Shown: positions 1 through 5,886 of the stretch, in pieces
How positions within the stretch are numbered: position 1 is the first letter of the stretch
How the letters are laid out: every line of letters starts with the position of its first letter
Origin: an uncultured Pseudomonadota bacterium
GTDB lineage: Bacteria > Pseudomonadota > Alphaproteobacteria > RF32 > CAG-239
NCBI GenBank assembly: GCA_902767055.1
Contig: CACXFX010000142.1
Span: 1 to 11,589 of the forward strand
Reading direction: 5' to 3'
DNA: 11,589 nucleotides
Notes under the pieces: generated by a model
Database searches by the model: none
Told to the model about the DNA's origin: nothing
Seen by the model: only the letters and a program-made list of their open reading frames with translations
Translations under genes and position numbers: made by a program

Positions 1-71
1 CGTATAAAAGGCTTAATTTATAAGGTTTTGCGACAAATTGTCAAAAAAATGAAAATTTTCGAAAAAAGTGG

Positions 72-100
72 TTGATTTAAACGTACCCTTATGTTACACT
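72..100 (+). promoter_or_regulatory. Putative sigma70-type promoter of the 143-934 gene
   Basis: TTGATT (72-77) and TACACT (95-100) are separated by exactly 17 nt, which places a transcription start near 107 and gives a leader of about 36 nt. Just upstream lie two short AT-rich palindromes, GACAAATTGTC (32-42) and GAAAATTTTC (51-60). They could be operator half-sites, but in such AT-rich DNA they may be chance. This is a prediction from spacing and consensus only. Confidence 0.5.
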
Positions 101-142
101 CAAATCAGAATAAAGATTCGTTTTTAAGAAAGGAATAAGACG

Positions 143-934
143 ATGGAAAATCTGACAAAAGAGCAAGCTTATGACAAAATGGAAGAAGTTCTCTTGCCTG
201 TTTTTAAGGAAGCTGTTGAACTTTGCAAGTATCTGAACAACGATCAGGACTTTTTTAAAAAAGGATATAATCAAGTTAAACTTTTAAGTATGGCGCTTGT
301 TTCGCTTGCCATCAAAGAAGTTAATACTAACAGCGGAACTATAGATGAAAAGAAAGAAGCTTTACACGATATGGGTTATTGGGACTCGTATTTCATTAAA
401 GATGGTCAGCGTCAAAAAGTAGGTCACTATCATCATTGGAAAGGTGTCAGAGAAGTTCTTGATTACCATGCATTCAATATACCTTGCGATGATAATTACG
501 AAATTCGTTATCTGGGTGCTTTTCAGCGCGATGTACATTGGTGGTCGCGAAAAGAATCATTAATTTCTACTTCTGGAGATATTTTGGACTGGTCAAAAAT
601 GCAGGATTCACATGTGTTCGAGGCGGTAAGCAGGGTTGATTATCTTAATTATACAAAAGAAGATAACGCAAAAAGACTGGAGAAGATTAAAGAATTTTGT
701 GATTTGCAAAAGAATAAAAGAGATAAGAGTTTCGAAAACAAAAAAGAACAGATAAAAATGCGTTTACATGAACGCGAGCAATGTGGTGCCGATGATAAAG
801 TTTCGGGCGTTATTGTTAATGAGGCATTGGTCAGAATGCATGATGATATAGGTACAGTCACGCCTGATAAAGCTAAAATACTCTCTCCGATTATCAAAGA
901 AGCGATTTTAGAAAAAAGAAAGAATAAGAAATAA
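143..934 (+). CDS. Unrecognised 263-aa soluble protein
   Basis: I do not recognise a family. The ATG at 143 has a good Shine-Dalgarno, AAAGGA at 129-134, 8 nt upstream. There is no signal peptide and no clear membrane segment, so a cytoplasmic protein is expected. Residues 1-60 look helical and amphipathic. Residues about 90-170 are rich in Trp, His, Tyr and Asp (GHYHHWKG, DVHWWSRKE, DILDWSKM) and look like a folded core. Residues about 175-225 are densely charged Lys/Glu/Arg with a possible coiled coil. The last residues are very basic (EKRKNKK). The HYHH and HWW clusters could bind metal or nucleic acid, but no known catalytic motif is evident. The gene is monocistronic: its own promoter lies upstream and a strong terminator 47 nt after its stop. 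It could be a lineage-specific or mobile-element gene. Coding status is well supported; function is unknown. Confidence 0.8.
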   Translation: MENLTKEQAYDKMEEVLLPVFKEAVELCKYLNNDQDFFKKGYNQVKLLSMALVSLAIKEVNTNSGTIDEKKEALHDMGYWDSYFIKDGQRQKVGHYHHWKGVREVLDYHAFNIPCDDNYEIRYLGAFQRDVHWWSRKESLISTSGDILDWSKMQDSHVFEAVSRVDYLNYTKEDNAKRLEKIKEFCDLQKNKRDKSFENKKEQIKMRLHEREQCGADDKVSGVIVNEALVRMHDDIGTVTPDKAKILSPIIKEAILEKRKNKK

Positions 935-980
935 ATATTTTAGAGAAGGCAACCTTTTTTGTATCTGTCTTTCATTTCAG

Positions 981-1011
981 CGCCTCAATCAAACCTTGAG
1001 GCGTTTTTTTT
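981..1011 (+). terminator. Rho-independent terminator
   Basis: A perfect 8-bp stem CGCCTCAA (981-988) / TTGAGGCG (996-1003) with a 7-nt loop is followed by eight T residues (1004-1011). It closes the transcript of the 143-934 gene and separates it from yejE, so yejEF needs its own promoter. Confidence 0.93.
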
Positions 1012-1046
1012 ATATTCTGTTTTTGTGCACAGACTGCCCTCGCCTC

Positions 1047-1075
1047 TTGTTTTTTTGGCGTGCTTTTGCTAGTTT
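1047..1075 (+). promoter_or_regulatory. Putative promoter of yejEF, possibly giving a leaderless mRNA
   Basis: TTGTTT (1047-1052) and TAGTTT (1070-1075) are 17 nt apart, and a TG at 1067-1068 makes an extended -10 (TGcTAGTTT). The expected start point falls at or next to 1082, the A of the yejE ATG. No Shine-Dalgarno precedes that ATG, which fits a leaderless transcript. Both hexamers are imperfect, so confidence is modest. Confidence 0.33.
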
Positions 1076-1081
1076 GAAGCT

Positions 1082-2101
1082 ATGTTGAACAATAGCCTAA
1101 AACAAAAAATTGCGGTTTTTAAGAAAAACAAACGTGCCAAGTTCGCGCTTGTCTGTTTTTTATGCATTTTTACCCTTTCGCTTTTCTCCGAGCTTATTGC
1201 CAATGATAAGCCTCTTGTCTTAAAATACCAAGGGCGCTTTTACTTTCCGATTTTTCAGACATTGACGGATAAATTTTTAGGCGGTGATTTTGAAACACCT
1301 GCCGATTATAAAGACCCGTTGATAAAGGAAAATATAAATAAAAACGGCTTTATGATCATGCCGCTTATCCCTTTTTCATACAATACCGTTGATTATGGAA
1401 TTAAAACGCAAACGCCTTCAAAACCGGATAAAATCCACTGGCTCGGCACCGATGATGAGGGTCGTGACATCATTGCCCGCATTTTATACGGCATCAGGTT
1501 GTCGGTTGTTTTTGCCTTTTTGCTGACTTTTTTTTCGGCGGCACTCGGCATTTTTATCGGTGCTGTACAAGGCTATTTCGGCGGAAAAGTTGATATTATT
1601 TTTCAGCGCTTTATCGAAATTTGGGACAGCTTACCTCAACTTTTTATTTTAATCATTATCGCAAGCCTTTTTATGCCGACATTTTTTTCTCTCTTGCTGA
1701 TTTTGATGCTTTTTTCGTGGACATCATTGACATCAATGGTCAGGGCAGAATTTTTGCGTACACGTAATTTTGAATATGTCATGGCGGCAAAAGCTTTGGG
1801 TGCTTCGCATTTTCGAATTATTTTTAAGCATATTTTGCCCAATGCTTTGGTGACCTCGTTGACGTTTATTCCGTTTATATTATCCGATTCGATTGTAGCT
1901 TTGACTTCGCTCGATTTTTTGGGCCTTGGATTGAGCCAAGATTACCCCTCGCTCGGCGATTTGGTCCGTCAGGGAAAAGACAATTTACAAGCACCATGGA
2001 TTGGGATCACGATTTTTATTGTTTTATCTTCTTTGCTGACCATGCTGATTTTTATCGGCGAAGGCGTGCGCGATGCTTTTGATACGAGGAAAGTCAAATG
2101 A
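1082..2101 (+). CDS. yejE: Peptide ABC transporter permease YejE
   Basis: This is the second inner-membrane permease of the YejABEF-type importer, which takes up oligopeptides (microcin C in E. coli). At 339 aa it matches the family length (E. coli about 341). An N-terminal membrane anchor (about residues 20-39) is followed by a long periplasmic stretch (about 40-118). Then comes the DppC/OppC hallmark HWLGTDDEGRD at 119-129, and a transmembrane core with the EAA loop at about 231-254 (AAKALGAS), which docks on the ATPase. The ATG at 1082 has a TAG stop in frame four codons upstream and no usable Shine-Dalgarno. Its stop overlaps the yejF start by 4 bp (ATGA). YejB, its obligate heterodimer partner, and the binding protein YejA are not adjacent: upstream is an unrelated gene with a terminator. 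They must be encoded elsewhere or lost. Assignment to YejE rather than a generic DppC rests on the long periplasmic insertion and the pairing with a fused double ATPase. Confidence 0.92.
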   Translation: MLNNSLKQKIAVFKKNKRAKFALVCFLCIFTLSLFSELIANDKPLVLKYQGRFYFPIFQTLTDKFLGGDFETPADYKDPLIKENINKNGFMIMPLIPFSYNTVDYGIKTQTPSKPDKIHWLGTDDEGRDIIARILYGIRLSVVFAFLLTFFSAALGIFIGAVQGYFGGKVDIIFQRFIEIWDSLPQLFILIIIASLFMPTFFSLLLILMLFSWTSLTSMVRAEFLRTRNFEYVMAAKALGASHFRIIFKHILPNALVTSLTFIPFILSDSIVALTSLDFLGLGLSQDYPSLGDLVRQGKDNLQAPWIGITIFIVLSSLLTMLIFIGEGVRDAFDTRKVK

Positions 2102-3660
2102 CACCACTTTTAAGCGTTAAAAATCTTTCCTTGAGTTTTGAAAATGAAAGCGGCACGATCGAAGCTGTTAAAAATATCAGCTTTAACTTAGGCAAAAATG
2201 AAATTTTGGGTATTGTCGGTGAAAGCGGATCCGGTAAATCGGTCACGGCTTTATCACTTTTAGGCTTAAGCCGCGCCAAATACGGTAAAAACAGCAGTGC
2301 TATTTTAAACGAAACTCAACTGATCGGGGCGTCAAATCAAACTTTACAAAGTGTGCGCGGTGCCAAAGTCGGTTTTATTTTTCAAGAGCCGATGAGCTCA
2401 CTTAACCCGCTTCATAAAATAGGTCCGCAAATTGCTGAGGCTGTTTTGATACATCAAAAAGTCACTTCAAAACAAGCCAAGCAACAAGCGCTTACGCTTT
2501 TAAAACAAGTAGGTATCGAGCAAGCAGAAAACAGATATAACGCCTACCCGTTTGAGCTTTCCGGCGGACAGCGTCAACGCGTGATGATTGCCATGGCGAT
2601 AGCAAACAAACCGGATATCCTGATTGCCGATGAACCGACAACCGCGCTTGATGTCACCATCCAAAAGCAAATTATCGACTTGATTTTGGATTTAAAAAAA
2701 TCACTCGGTATGTCTGTCATTTTTATCTCGCATGATTTAAAGCTCGTGGCTGAAATTGCCGATAGAATTATCGTCATGTATCAAGGCAAAATTGTGGAAC
2801 AGGGCAAAACAAAAGATGTGTTCGAAAGTCCAAAGCATTCTTATACAAAAAAATTAATTTCATCTATTAATATATTGAAAAACAAAGAAAAACAAAAAAA
2901 TAATATTTTACTTAAAATTCAAAATCTCAATGTTCGTTACGTCTTAAAGAAAAACTTTTTTGGAAAACCGACATCGTTTTTAGATGCCTTAAAAGATGTA
3001 TCTTTCAACGTTTATGCGGGCCAGACTTTAGGCATTGTCGGCGAAAGCGGATCCGGTAAAACGACACTTGGTATGTGTCTTGCAAATTTAATTAAATATC
3101 AAGGCGTTATCCAATTTAAAAACAAGATGTCTCCGCTTGAATTTCGGAAAAATATACAAATCATTTTTCAAGACCCGTATAACAGTTTAAATCCCAGAAT
3201 GAATGTTTTGCAAATTGTCGGCGAAGGTTTGAAAATACAAAATAAAAATATTAAAAACAAACAATTAGAAGAACAAGTTGTCTTAACGCTTAAACAAGTC
3301 GGTTTAAGCGAAAATGACCTTTACAAGTACCCGCATGAATTTTCGGGCGGACAGCGTCAACGTATTGCGATTGCACGTGCGATTATCCTAAAACCGAAAG
3401 TACTTGTTTTAGATGAACCGACTTCTGCACTTGATGTCACGATACAAAAGCAAATCATTAAACTCTTGAAAGATTTACAACAAAAATACCATATGACATA
3501 CATTTTTATTTCACATGATATGCGTGCGATTAAAGCAATGTCAGACGAAATTGCGGTTATGAAGAACGGGCAAATTATTGAAAAATCACGCGCTGATGAA
3601 ATTTTAACCAATCCCAAAAACGAATATACAAAATCTTTGATTAACGCATCGATTTTTTAA
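2098..3660 (+). CDS. yejF: Peptide ABC transporter double ATPase YejF
   Basis: A single 520-aa protein carries two complete ABC ATPase domains, as in YejF (E. coli 529 aa), rather than separate DppD and DppF. Domain 1 has Walker A GESGSGKS (41-48), signature LSGGQ (154-158), Walker B ending DE at 178-179 and switch His 212. Domain 2 has Walker A GESGSGKT (315-322), FSGGQ (415-419), DE at 439-440 and His 473. Every catalytic residue is present in both halves. About 25 Lys/Asn-rich residues (255-280) join them. The start overlaps the yejE stop (ATGA), implying translational coupling. The two Walker A coding stretches (2212-2238 and 3034-3060) match at 26 of 27 bases, so the gene carries an internal direct repeat about 820 bp apart. 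There is no clear terminator right after the stop; the first hairpin with a T-run is at 3976-4003. Confidence 0.95.
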   Translation: MTPLLSVKNLSLSFENESGTIEAVKNISFNLGKNEILGIVGESGSGKSVTALSLLGLSRAKYGKNSSAILNETQLIGASNQTLQSVRGAKVGFIFQEPMSSLNPLHKIGPQIAEAVLIHQKVTSKQAKQQALTLLKQVGIEQAENRYNAYPFELSGGQRQRVMIAMAIANKPDILIADEPTTALDVTIQKQIIDLILDLKKSLGMSVIFISHDLKLVAEIADRIIVMYQGKIVEQGKTKDVFESPKHSYTKKLISSINILKNKEKQKNNILLKIQNLNVRYVLKKNFFGKPTSFLDALKDVSFNVYAGQTLGIVGESGSGKTTLGMCLANLIKYQGVIQFKNKMSPLEFRKNIQIIFQDPYNSLNPRMNVLQIVGEGLKIQNKNIKNKQLEEQVVLTLKQVGLSENDLYKYPHEFSGGQRQRIAIARAIILKPKVLVLDEPTSALDVTIQKQIIKLLKDLQQKYHMTYIFISHDMRAIKAMSDEIAVMKNGQIIEKSRADEILTNPKNEYTKSLINASIF

Positions 3661-3700
3661 AATTTTTCTTTACAAACTGATTTTTTTTTATGAGATGATG

Positions 3701-3824
3701 TTGACATGTTCAAAGAAGAAATTCTTTGAATAAGTGCCCAAAGTGGGCGTGGGGCTTTAACGAGTCTTTGACAAACTGCGGTGATAAATAAGTACATCAA
3801 CTTTTTATAATAGGAGAAAACACC
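3701..3824 (+). promoter_or_regulatory. Hairpin-rich leader before the stranded start at 3825
   Basis: TTGACA at 3701-3706 is a perfect -35 hexamer, but no good -10 lies 16-18 nt downstream. Two clean hairpins follow. TTCAAAGAA (3709-3717) / TTCTTTGAA (3722-3730) closes a GAAA tetraloop, and GCCCA (3736-3740) / TGGGC (3744-3748) closes an AAG loop. CTTTG at 3724-3728 can alternatively pair with CAAAG at 3739-3743, so the two hairpins compete. A Shine-Dalgarno AGGAG (3812-3816) sits 8 nt before an ATG. A perfect TATAAT (3806-3811) directly abuts it but is badly placed to be a promoter. This looks like the regulated 5' leader of a gene whose body is gone. Confidence 0.35.
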
Positions 3825-3851
3825 ATGAAAAAATATAAAATAAGGCTGAAT

Positions 3852-4030
3852 TTATTTATCACCCTCTCCAAACCTCTTCTTGAGAGCTTCGCTCTCTTCG
3901 GTCACTTGGTTTGTAATTTTGCAGCGGGAAGATGCAATCTTCCCTTGCTCAATAACAAACCGTCGCCGTTTGCGGTAAAAAATGCCATTAAGGGCATTTT
4001 TTATCCTCACGCCCTCAAGGGGGAGGATTC
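3852..4030. repeat. Cluster of nested palindromes
   Basis: Perfect or nested hairpins follow one another. GAGAGC/GCTCTC (3882-3896) lies inside CAAACC/GGTTTG (3869-3913). GGGAAGAT/ATCTTCCC (3926-3944) is next. Then comes the 11-bp hairpin at 3976-4003, and finally ATCCTC/GAGGAT (4003-4028) around CCC/GGG. GGTTTG can also pair with CAAACC at 3956-3961, so alternative folds exist. The density of inverted repeats is far above that of neighbouring coding DNA and is typical of dispersed intergenic palindrome elements. Confidence 0.6.
3976..4003. terminator. Probable bidirectional terminator hairpin
   Basis: TAAAAAATGCC (3976-3986) pairs perfectly with GGCATTTTTTA (3993-4003) around a 6-nt loop. 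Read on either strand, a GC-containing stem is followed by six T residues. It is the first structure that could end transcripts from yejF (+), and it could also stop minus-strand transcripts leaving the LRR region. It may itself be part of a repeat element. Confidence 0.55.
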
Positions 4031-4042
4031 ATAGTGATGACT

Positions 4043-4073
4043 GTCATCTTAGGCCTTGTGCCTAGGATCTCAT
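4043..4073 (+). repeat. Palindromic element, GTCAT...ATCTC type, copy 1
   Basis: The flanks GTCATC and GATCTC enclose an 8-bp stem, TCTTAGGC (4047-4054) / GCCTAGGA (4060-4067), with one G-T pair and a 5-nt loop. Two more elements with the same flanks and unrelated stems lie within 280 bp (4143-4186, and 4277-4320 inverted). The shared flank with variable stem suggests one dispersed family. Confidence 0.5.
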
Positions 4074-4075
4074 CT

Positions 4076-4132
4076 TTACCTGTACCTGATACTGACGGTA
4101 TTTGTTTTACCTGCGACGGCATTGGCTTCATC
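4076..4132 (-). pseudogene. Orphan C-terminal tail of a second LRR protein (fragment B)
   Basis: Reading the minus strand from 4132 to 4076 gives DEANAVAGKTNTVSIRYR and a TAA stop. The intact LRR protein at 4329-5660 ends EEANAVAGKTNTVSIRYR. Of 18 codons, 8 are identical, 9 differ synonymously and 1 is a conservative Glu/Asp change. Homology stops abruptly at 4132, about 8 bp before a palindromic element. This is the end of a former tandem paralogue whose body has been lost. Codon-level conservation shows the tail was translated and selected before it was orphaned. Confidence 0.85.
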
Positions 4133-4142
4133 ATTTAAAACG

Positions 4143-4186
4143 TCATCCCTATTTTTCGGCAAAGCCGAAAAATTCAAGGGATCTTC
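4143..4186 (+). repeat. Palindromic element, GTCAT...ATCTTC type, copy 2
   Basis: An outer arm ATCCCT (4145-4150) / AGGGAT (4177-4182) encloses a perfect 10-bp stem, ATTTTTCGGC (4151-4160) / GCCGAAAAAT (4164-4173), with an AAA loop and a 3-nt bulge. It lies on the N-terminal side of the orphan tail at 4076-4132, close to the break point, so it may mark the insertion or deletion junction. Confidence 0.6.
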
Positions 4187-4214
4187 AAATTATTTTTTTG
4201 AGGCTTTCAACATA

Positions 4215-4267
4215 AAAATAAGGCTGATATTTTAATCCCCCTCCCCCTTATGTCCAATAAGGGGGAG
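4215..4267 (+). repeat. Second AAAATAAGGCTGA repeat copy with a perfect hairpin
   Basis: The 13-mer at 4215-4227 is identical to 3837-3849. Both are followed, after a T/A-rich stretch, by ATC then a CCCTC-type run. Here the element closes with a perfect 10-bp stem, CTCCCCCTTA (4241-4250) / TAAGGGGGAG (4258-4267), and a 7-nt loop. The copy at 3837 is interrupted by about 150 bp of other palindromes before a similar AAGGGGGAGG end, so the two look like short and long forms of one element. Confidence 0.5.
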
Positions 4268-4276
4268 AGCAAAAAG

Positions 4277-4320
4277 GAAGATGGCTGGACGGCCAGACTG
4301 ACGCTGGCCGAGCCATGACG
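4277..4320 (-). repeat. Palindromic element copy 3, inverted; possible LRR gene terminator
   Basis: On the minus strand this begins CGTCAT and ends ATCTTC, like the other two elements but inverted. Nested stems are ATGGCT/AGCCAT (4281-4286, 4311-4316) and CGGCCAG/CTGGCCG (4290-4296, 4304-4310), with a GGA bulge. It starts 8 nt after the LRR stop. On the minus strand it is followed five bases later by TTTTT, so it could act as that gene's terminator although the T-run is short and offset. Confidence 0.55.
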
Positions 4321-4328
4321 TTTATTAT

Positions 4329-5660
4329 TTAGCGATACCTGATGCTGACGGTATTTGTCTTGCCTGCCACAGCGTTAGCTTCCTCAATGGTGTAAATGCG
4401 TTTTAAGGCAATGCCGTTTTGTCCTTTTTGCATATCGGCGAATGATTTATACCGCACACCGTCCAAAACATATCGCCCATCGGATTCTTTTTGATAGGTA
4501 CCAAAAGTAAGGTCTGTACGATAAGGATCTCCGGAATGGCTACACCGCAATGCTTCCAAGGTTACCGTATTACATGCAACAGCTTGATATTCACGGCATT
4601 TTTGATTACCTTCTTTGCAATATAAATGTGTTGTATTGTCACTTATAACTGCATAAGGACTTATCCCCACTGCTTCGTCAGAAAAAAGAGATTCCGGCAA
4701 AATGAGAGTTGATATATTTGTTCCCGCAAAAGCTCCAACGTCAATTTCCGTTACGGAATCCGGAATACTAAAATCCGTTAATCCTGTGAAATAAAAAGCA
4801 ACATTCCCTATCGTTTCAAGTTTTGAGTTAGGTCCGAAATTGACACTTTCAAGTGATGTTGCGCCAAAAAAAGCACCATTCCCTATCGACTTCACCGAAT
4901 CGGGAATATCGATACCGGTTAACGCCGTGTTGCCCCAAAAAGCACTTTGTCCGATTGTTTCAAGTTTTGAGTTAGGTCCGAAATTGACACTTTCAAGTGA
5001 TGTTGCTGTAGAAAAAGCGTAATCACCAATCGACTTCACCGAATCGGGAATATCGATACCGGTTAACGCTGTGTTGCCCCAAAAGGCTTCTTGTCCGATC
5101 GTTTCAAGTTTTGAGTTATCCCCAAAATTGACACTTTCAAGTGATGTTGCTCTAGAAAAAGCGGCATTACCAATCGACTTCACCGAATCGGGAATATCGA
5201 TACCGGTTAACGCCGTGTTACTGTTAAAAGCACTTTGTCCGATTGTTTCAAGTTTTGAGTTAGGTCCGAAATTGACACTTTCAAGTGATGTTGCGCCATA
5301 AAAAGCACTTCGTCCGATTGATGTGACACTACTTGGAATTGTGATACTTGTCAAACTTGTTGTATCCGACAATGTTTCTTGGCCAATATTTTGAATGCCT
5401 TCATCTATCGTAATGCTGGTAATGGATGACTTTTGTGAAATCCAAGGTACATTTCTATAGTCTTCGTAATCTGTCATGGTTGCCGTTTTTGCGTCACCAA
5501 CCAGAGAAATCGAAAAATTTCCCTCATTAAGACGTGCGACACAATTTGTACCGCATCCCCAACAATTTGCTTCTCCTGTGCCACATTCCGTTGCAGCGAA
5601 AACAGTTGTCGAAAAACTTGTTGCGCCGATTATGATTGATATTAAAGTTTTATTTTTCAT
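4329..5660 (-). CDS. Exported BspA-type leucine-rich-repeat protein
   Basis: A 443-aa exported protein. A signal peptide (residues 1-22 or 23, ending TVFAA) precedes a Cys-rich segment (Cys 26, 33, 36, 40). From about residue 80 to 325 it is a BspA/TpLRR-like solenoid. Four 48-aa units begin ATSLESVNFG at 123, 171, 219 and 267; each holds two short LRRs, SxLETIGxxAF and LTGIDIPDSVKSIG. The C-terminal part has four more Cys (348, 355, 363, 373). The protein ends in the tail KRIYTIEEANAVAGKTNTVSIRYR region (420-443). Eight Cys suggest disulfides in the periplasm or outside the cell; there is no lipobox and no LPXTG motif. Such LRR proteins usually bind proteins or host surfaces in other bacteria, but no ligand can be read here. 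The start has AAGGAG (5669-5674) 8 nt away. Two orphan copies of its tail flank it at 4076-4132 and 5887-6027. Confidence 0.9.
   Translation of the reverse strand: MKNKTLISIIIGATSFSTTVFAATECGTGEANCWGCGTNCVARLNEGNFSISLVGDAKTATMTDYEDYRNVPWISQKSSITSITIDEGIQNIGQETLSDTTSLTSITIPSSVTSIGRSAFYGATSLESVNFGPNSKLETIGQSAFNSNTALTGIDIPDSVKSIGNAAFSRATSLESVNFGDNSKLETIGQEAFWGNTALTGIDIPDSVKSIGDYAFSTATSLESVNFGPNSKLETIGQSAFWGNTALTGIDIPDSVKSIGNGAFFGATSLESVNFGPNSKLETIGNVAFYFTGLTDFSIPDSVTEIDVGAFAGTNISTLILPESLFSDEAVGISPYAVISDNTTHLYCKEGNQKCREYQAVACNTVTLEALRCSHSGDPYRTDLTFGTYQKESDGRYVLDGVRYKSFADMQKGQNGIALKRIYTIEEANAVAGKTNTVSIRYR
4719..5294 (-). repeat. 144-bp in-frame tandem repeats in the LRR gene
   Basis: Four units of 144 bp (5294-5151, 5150-5007, 5006-4863, 4862-4719), each 48 codons, make up the solenoid. 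The first three are nearly identical at DNA level; changes cluster in the variable surface codons (NAAFSR, DYAFST, NGAFFG). The fourth diverges in its second half. Long near-identical in-frame repeats favour slippage or recombination, so copy number may vary between strains. Confidence 0.88.
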
Positions 5661-5851
5661 GAGTTGAACTCCTTCTATATCGTTGTTATATAAAAAATCA
5701 CTTTAGAAAATGTCCAAAGTGGAGGAGTCGAAAAACTGTAAGAACTCAGTTGAACTAATTCGTGGAATATCCCCTTATATCGTCCACTCCCCCGAAAAGG
5801 TGGAGTTTTGTCCTTAAGGTGTTTTTCGAACACCGCAACCATTTCGGTTGC
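5661..5851 (-). promoter_or_regulatory. Long structured 5' leader of the LRR gene, attenuator-like
   Basis: About 190 nt separate the predicted start (5851) from the ATG. The RNA would begin with two back-to-back hairpins, GCAACC/GGTTGC (5851-5835) and GGTGTT/AACACC (5834-5818). Near its end, CACTTT/AAAGTG (5721-5716 and 5704-5699) is followed by six T (5697-5692), a weak terminator-like structure. Its 5' arm can instead pair within an 8-bp duplex, GGAGTGGA (5790-5783) with TCCACTTT (5723-5716), including two G-T pairs. The GGAGT part can alternatively pair with ACTCC (5806-5802). The layout is that of an attenuator, but the stems are short and unproven. Confidence 0.4.
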
Positions 5852-5857
5852 ATTTTT

Positions 5858-5886
5858 ATTCTGTCACAATTTAAAACAGAAGTCAA
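5858..5886 (-). promoter_or_regulatory. Putative promoter of the LRR gene
   Basis: On the minus strand TTGACT (5886-5881) and CAGAAT (5863-5858) are 17 nt apart. The predicted start at about 5851 is exactly the first base of a perfect hairpin, a coincidence that supports the call. The -35 directly abuts the broken end of the plus-strand tail remnant at 5887. Read-through from the ddl-miaA-hemW operon could also reach the gene. Confidence 0.5.

Larger units (their letters stand above)
3825..4034 (+). pseudogene. Stranded translation start running into repeat DNA (69 codons)
   Basis: The ATG has a good ribosome site, and the first codons (MKKYKI) look like the start of an exported protein. From codon 5 the frame enters AAAATAAGGCTGA (3837-3849), which recurs at 4215-4227 in non-coding DNA. 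The rest of the frame reads straight through a series of hairpins, so the predicted 69 residues are very unlikely to be a selected protein. I read it as the start of a former exported-protein gene whose body was replaced by repeats. A genuine short peptide cannot be excluded from sequence alone. Confidence 0.4.

Noticed and set aside
3806..3811. Perfect TATAAT as promoter of the 3825 start
   Set aside because: Its start point would fall after the ribosome site, and no -35 lies at the right distance.
3852..4320. CRISPR array
   Set aside because: The palindromes have unrelated stems and irregular spacing; there are no uniform direct repeats with spacers and no cas genes.
4719..5294. CRISPR-like or satellite DNA
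   Set aside because: The repeats are in frame, encode LRR units and lie inside a single long reading frame.
4840..5301. Plus-strand open frames opposite the LRR repeats
   Set aside because: They repeat with the 144-bp period and are mirror shadows of the LRR coding strand.
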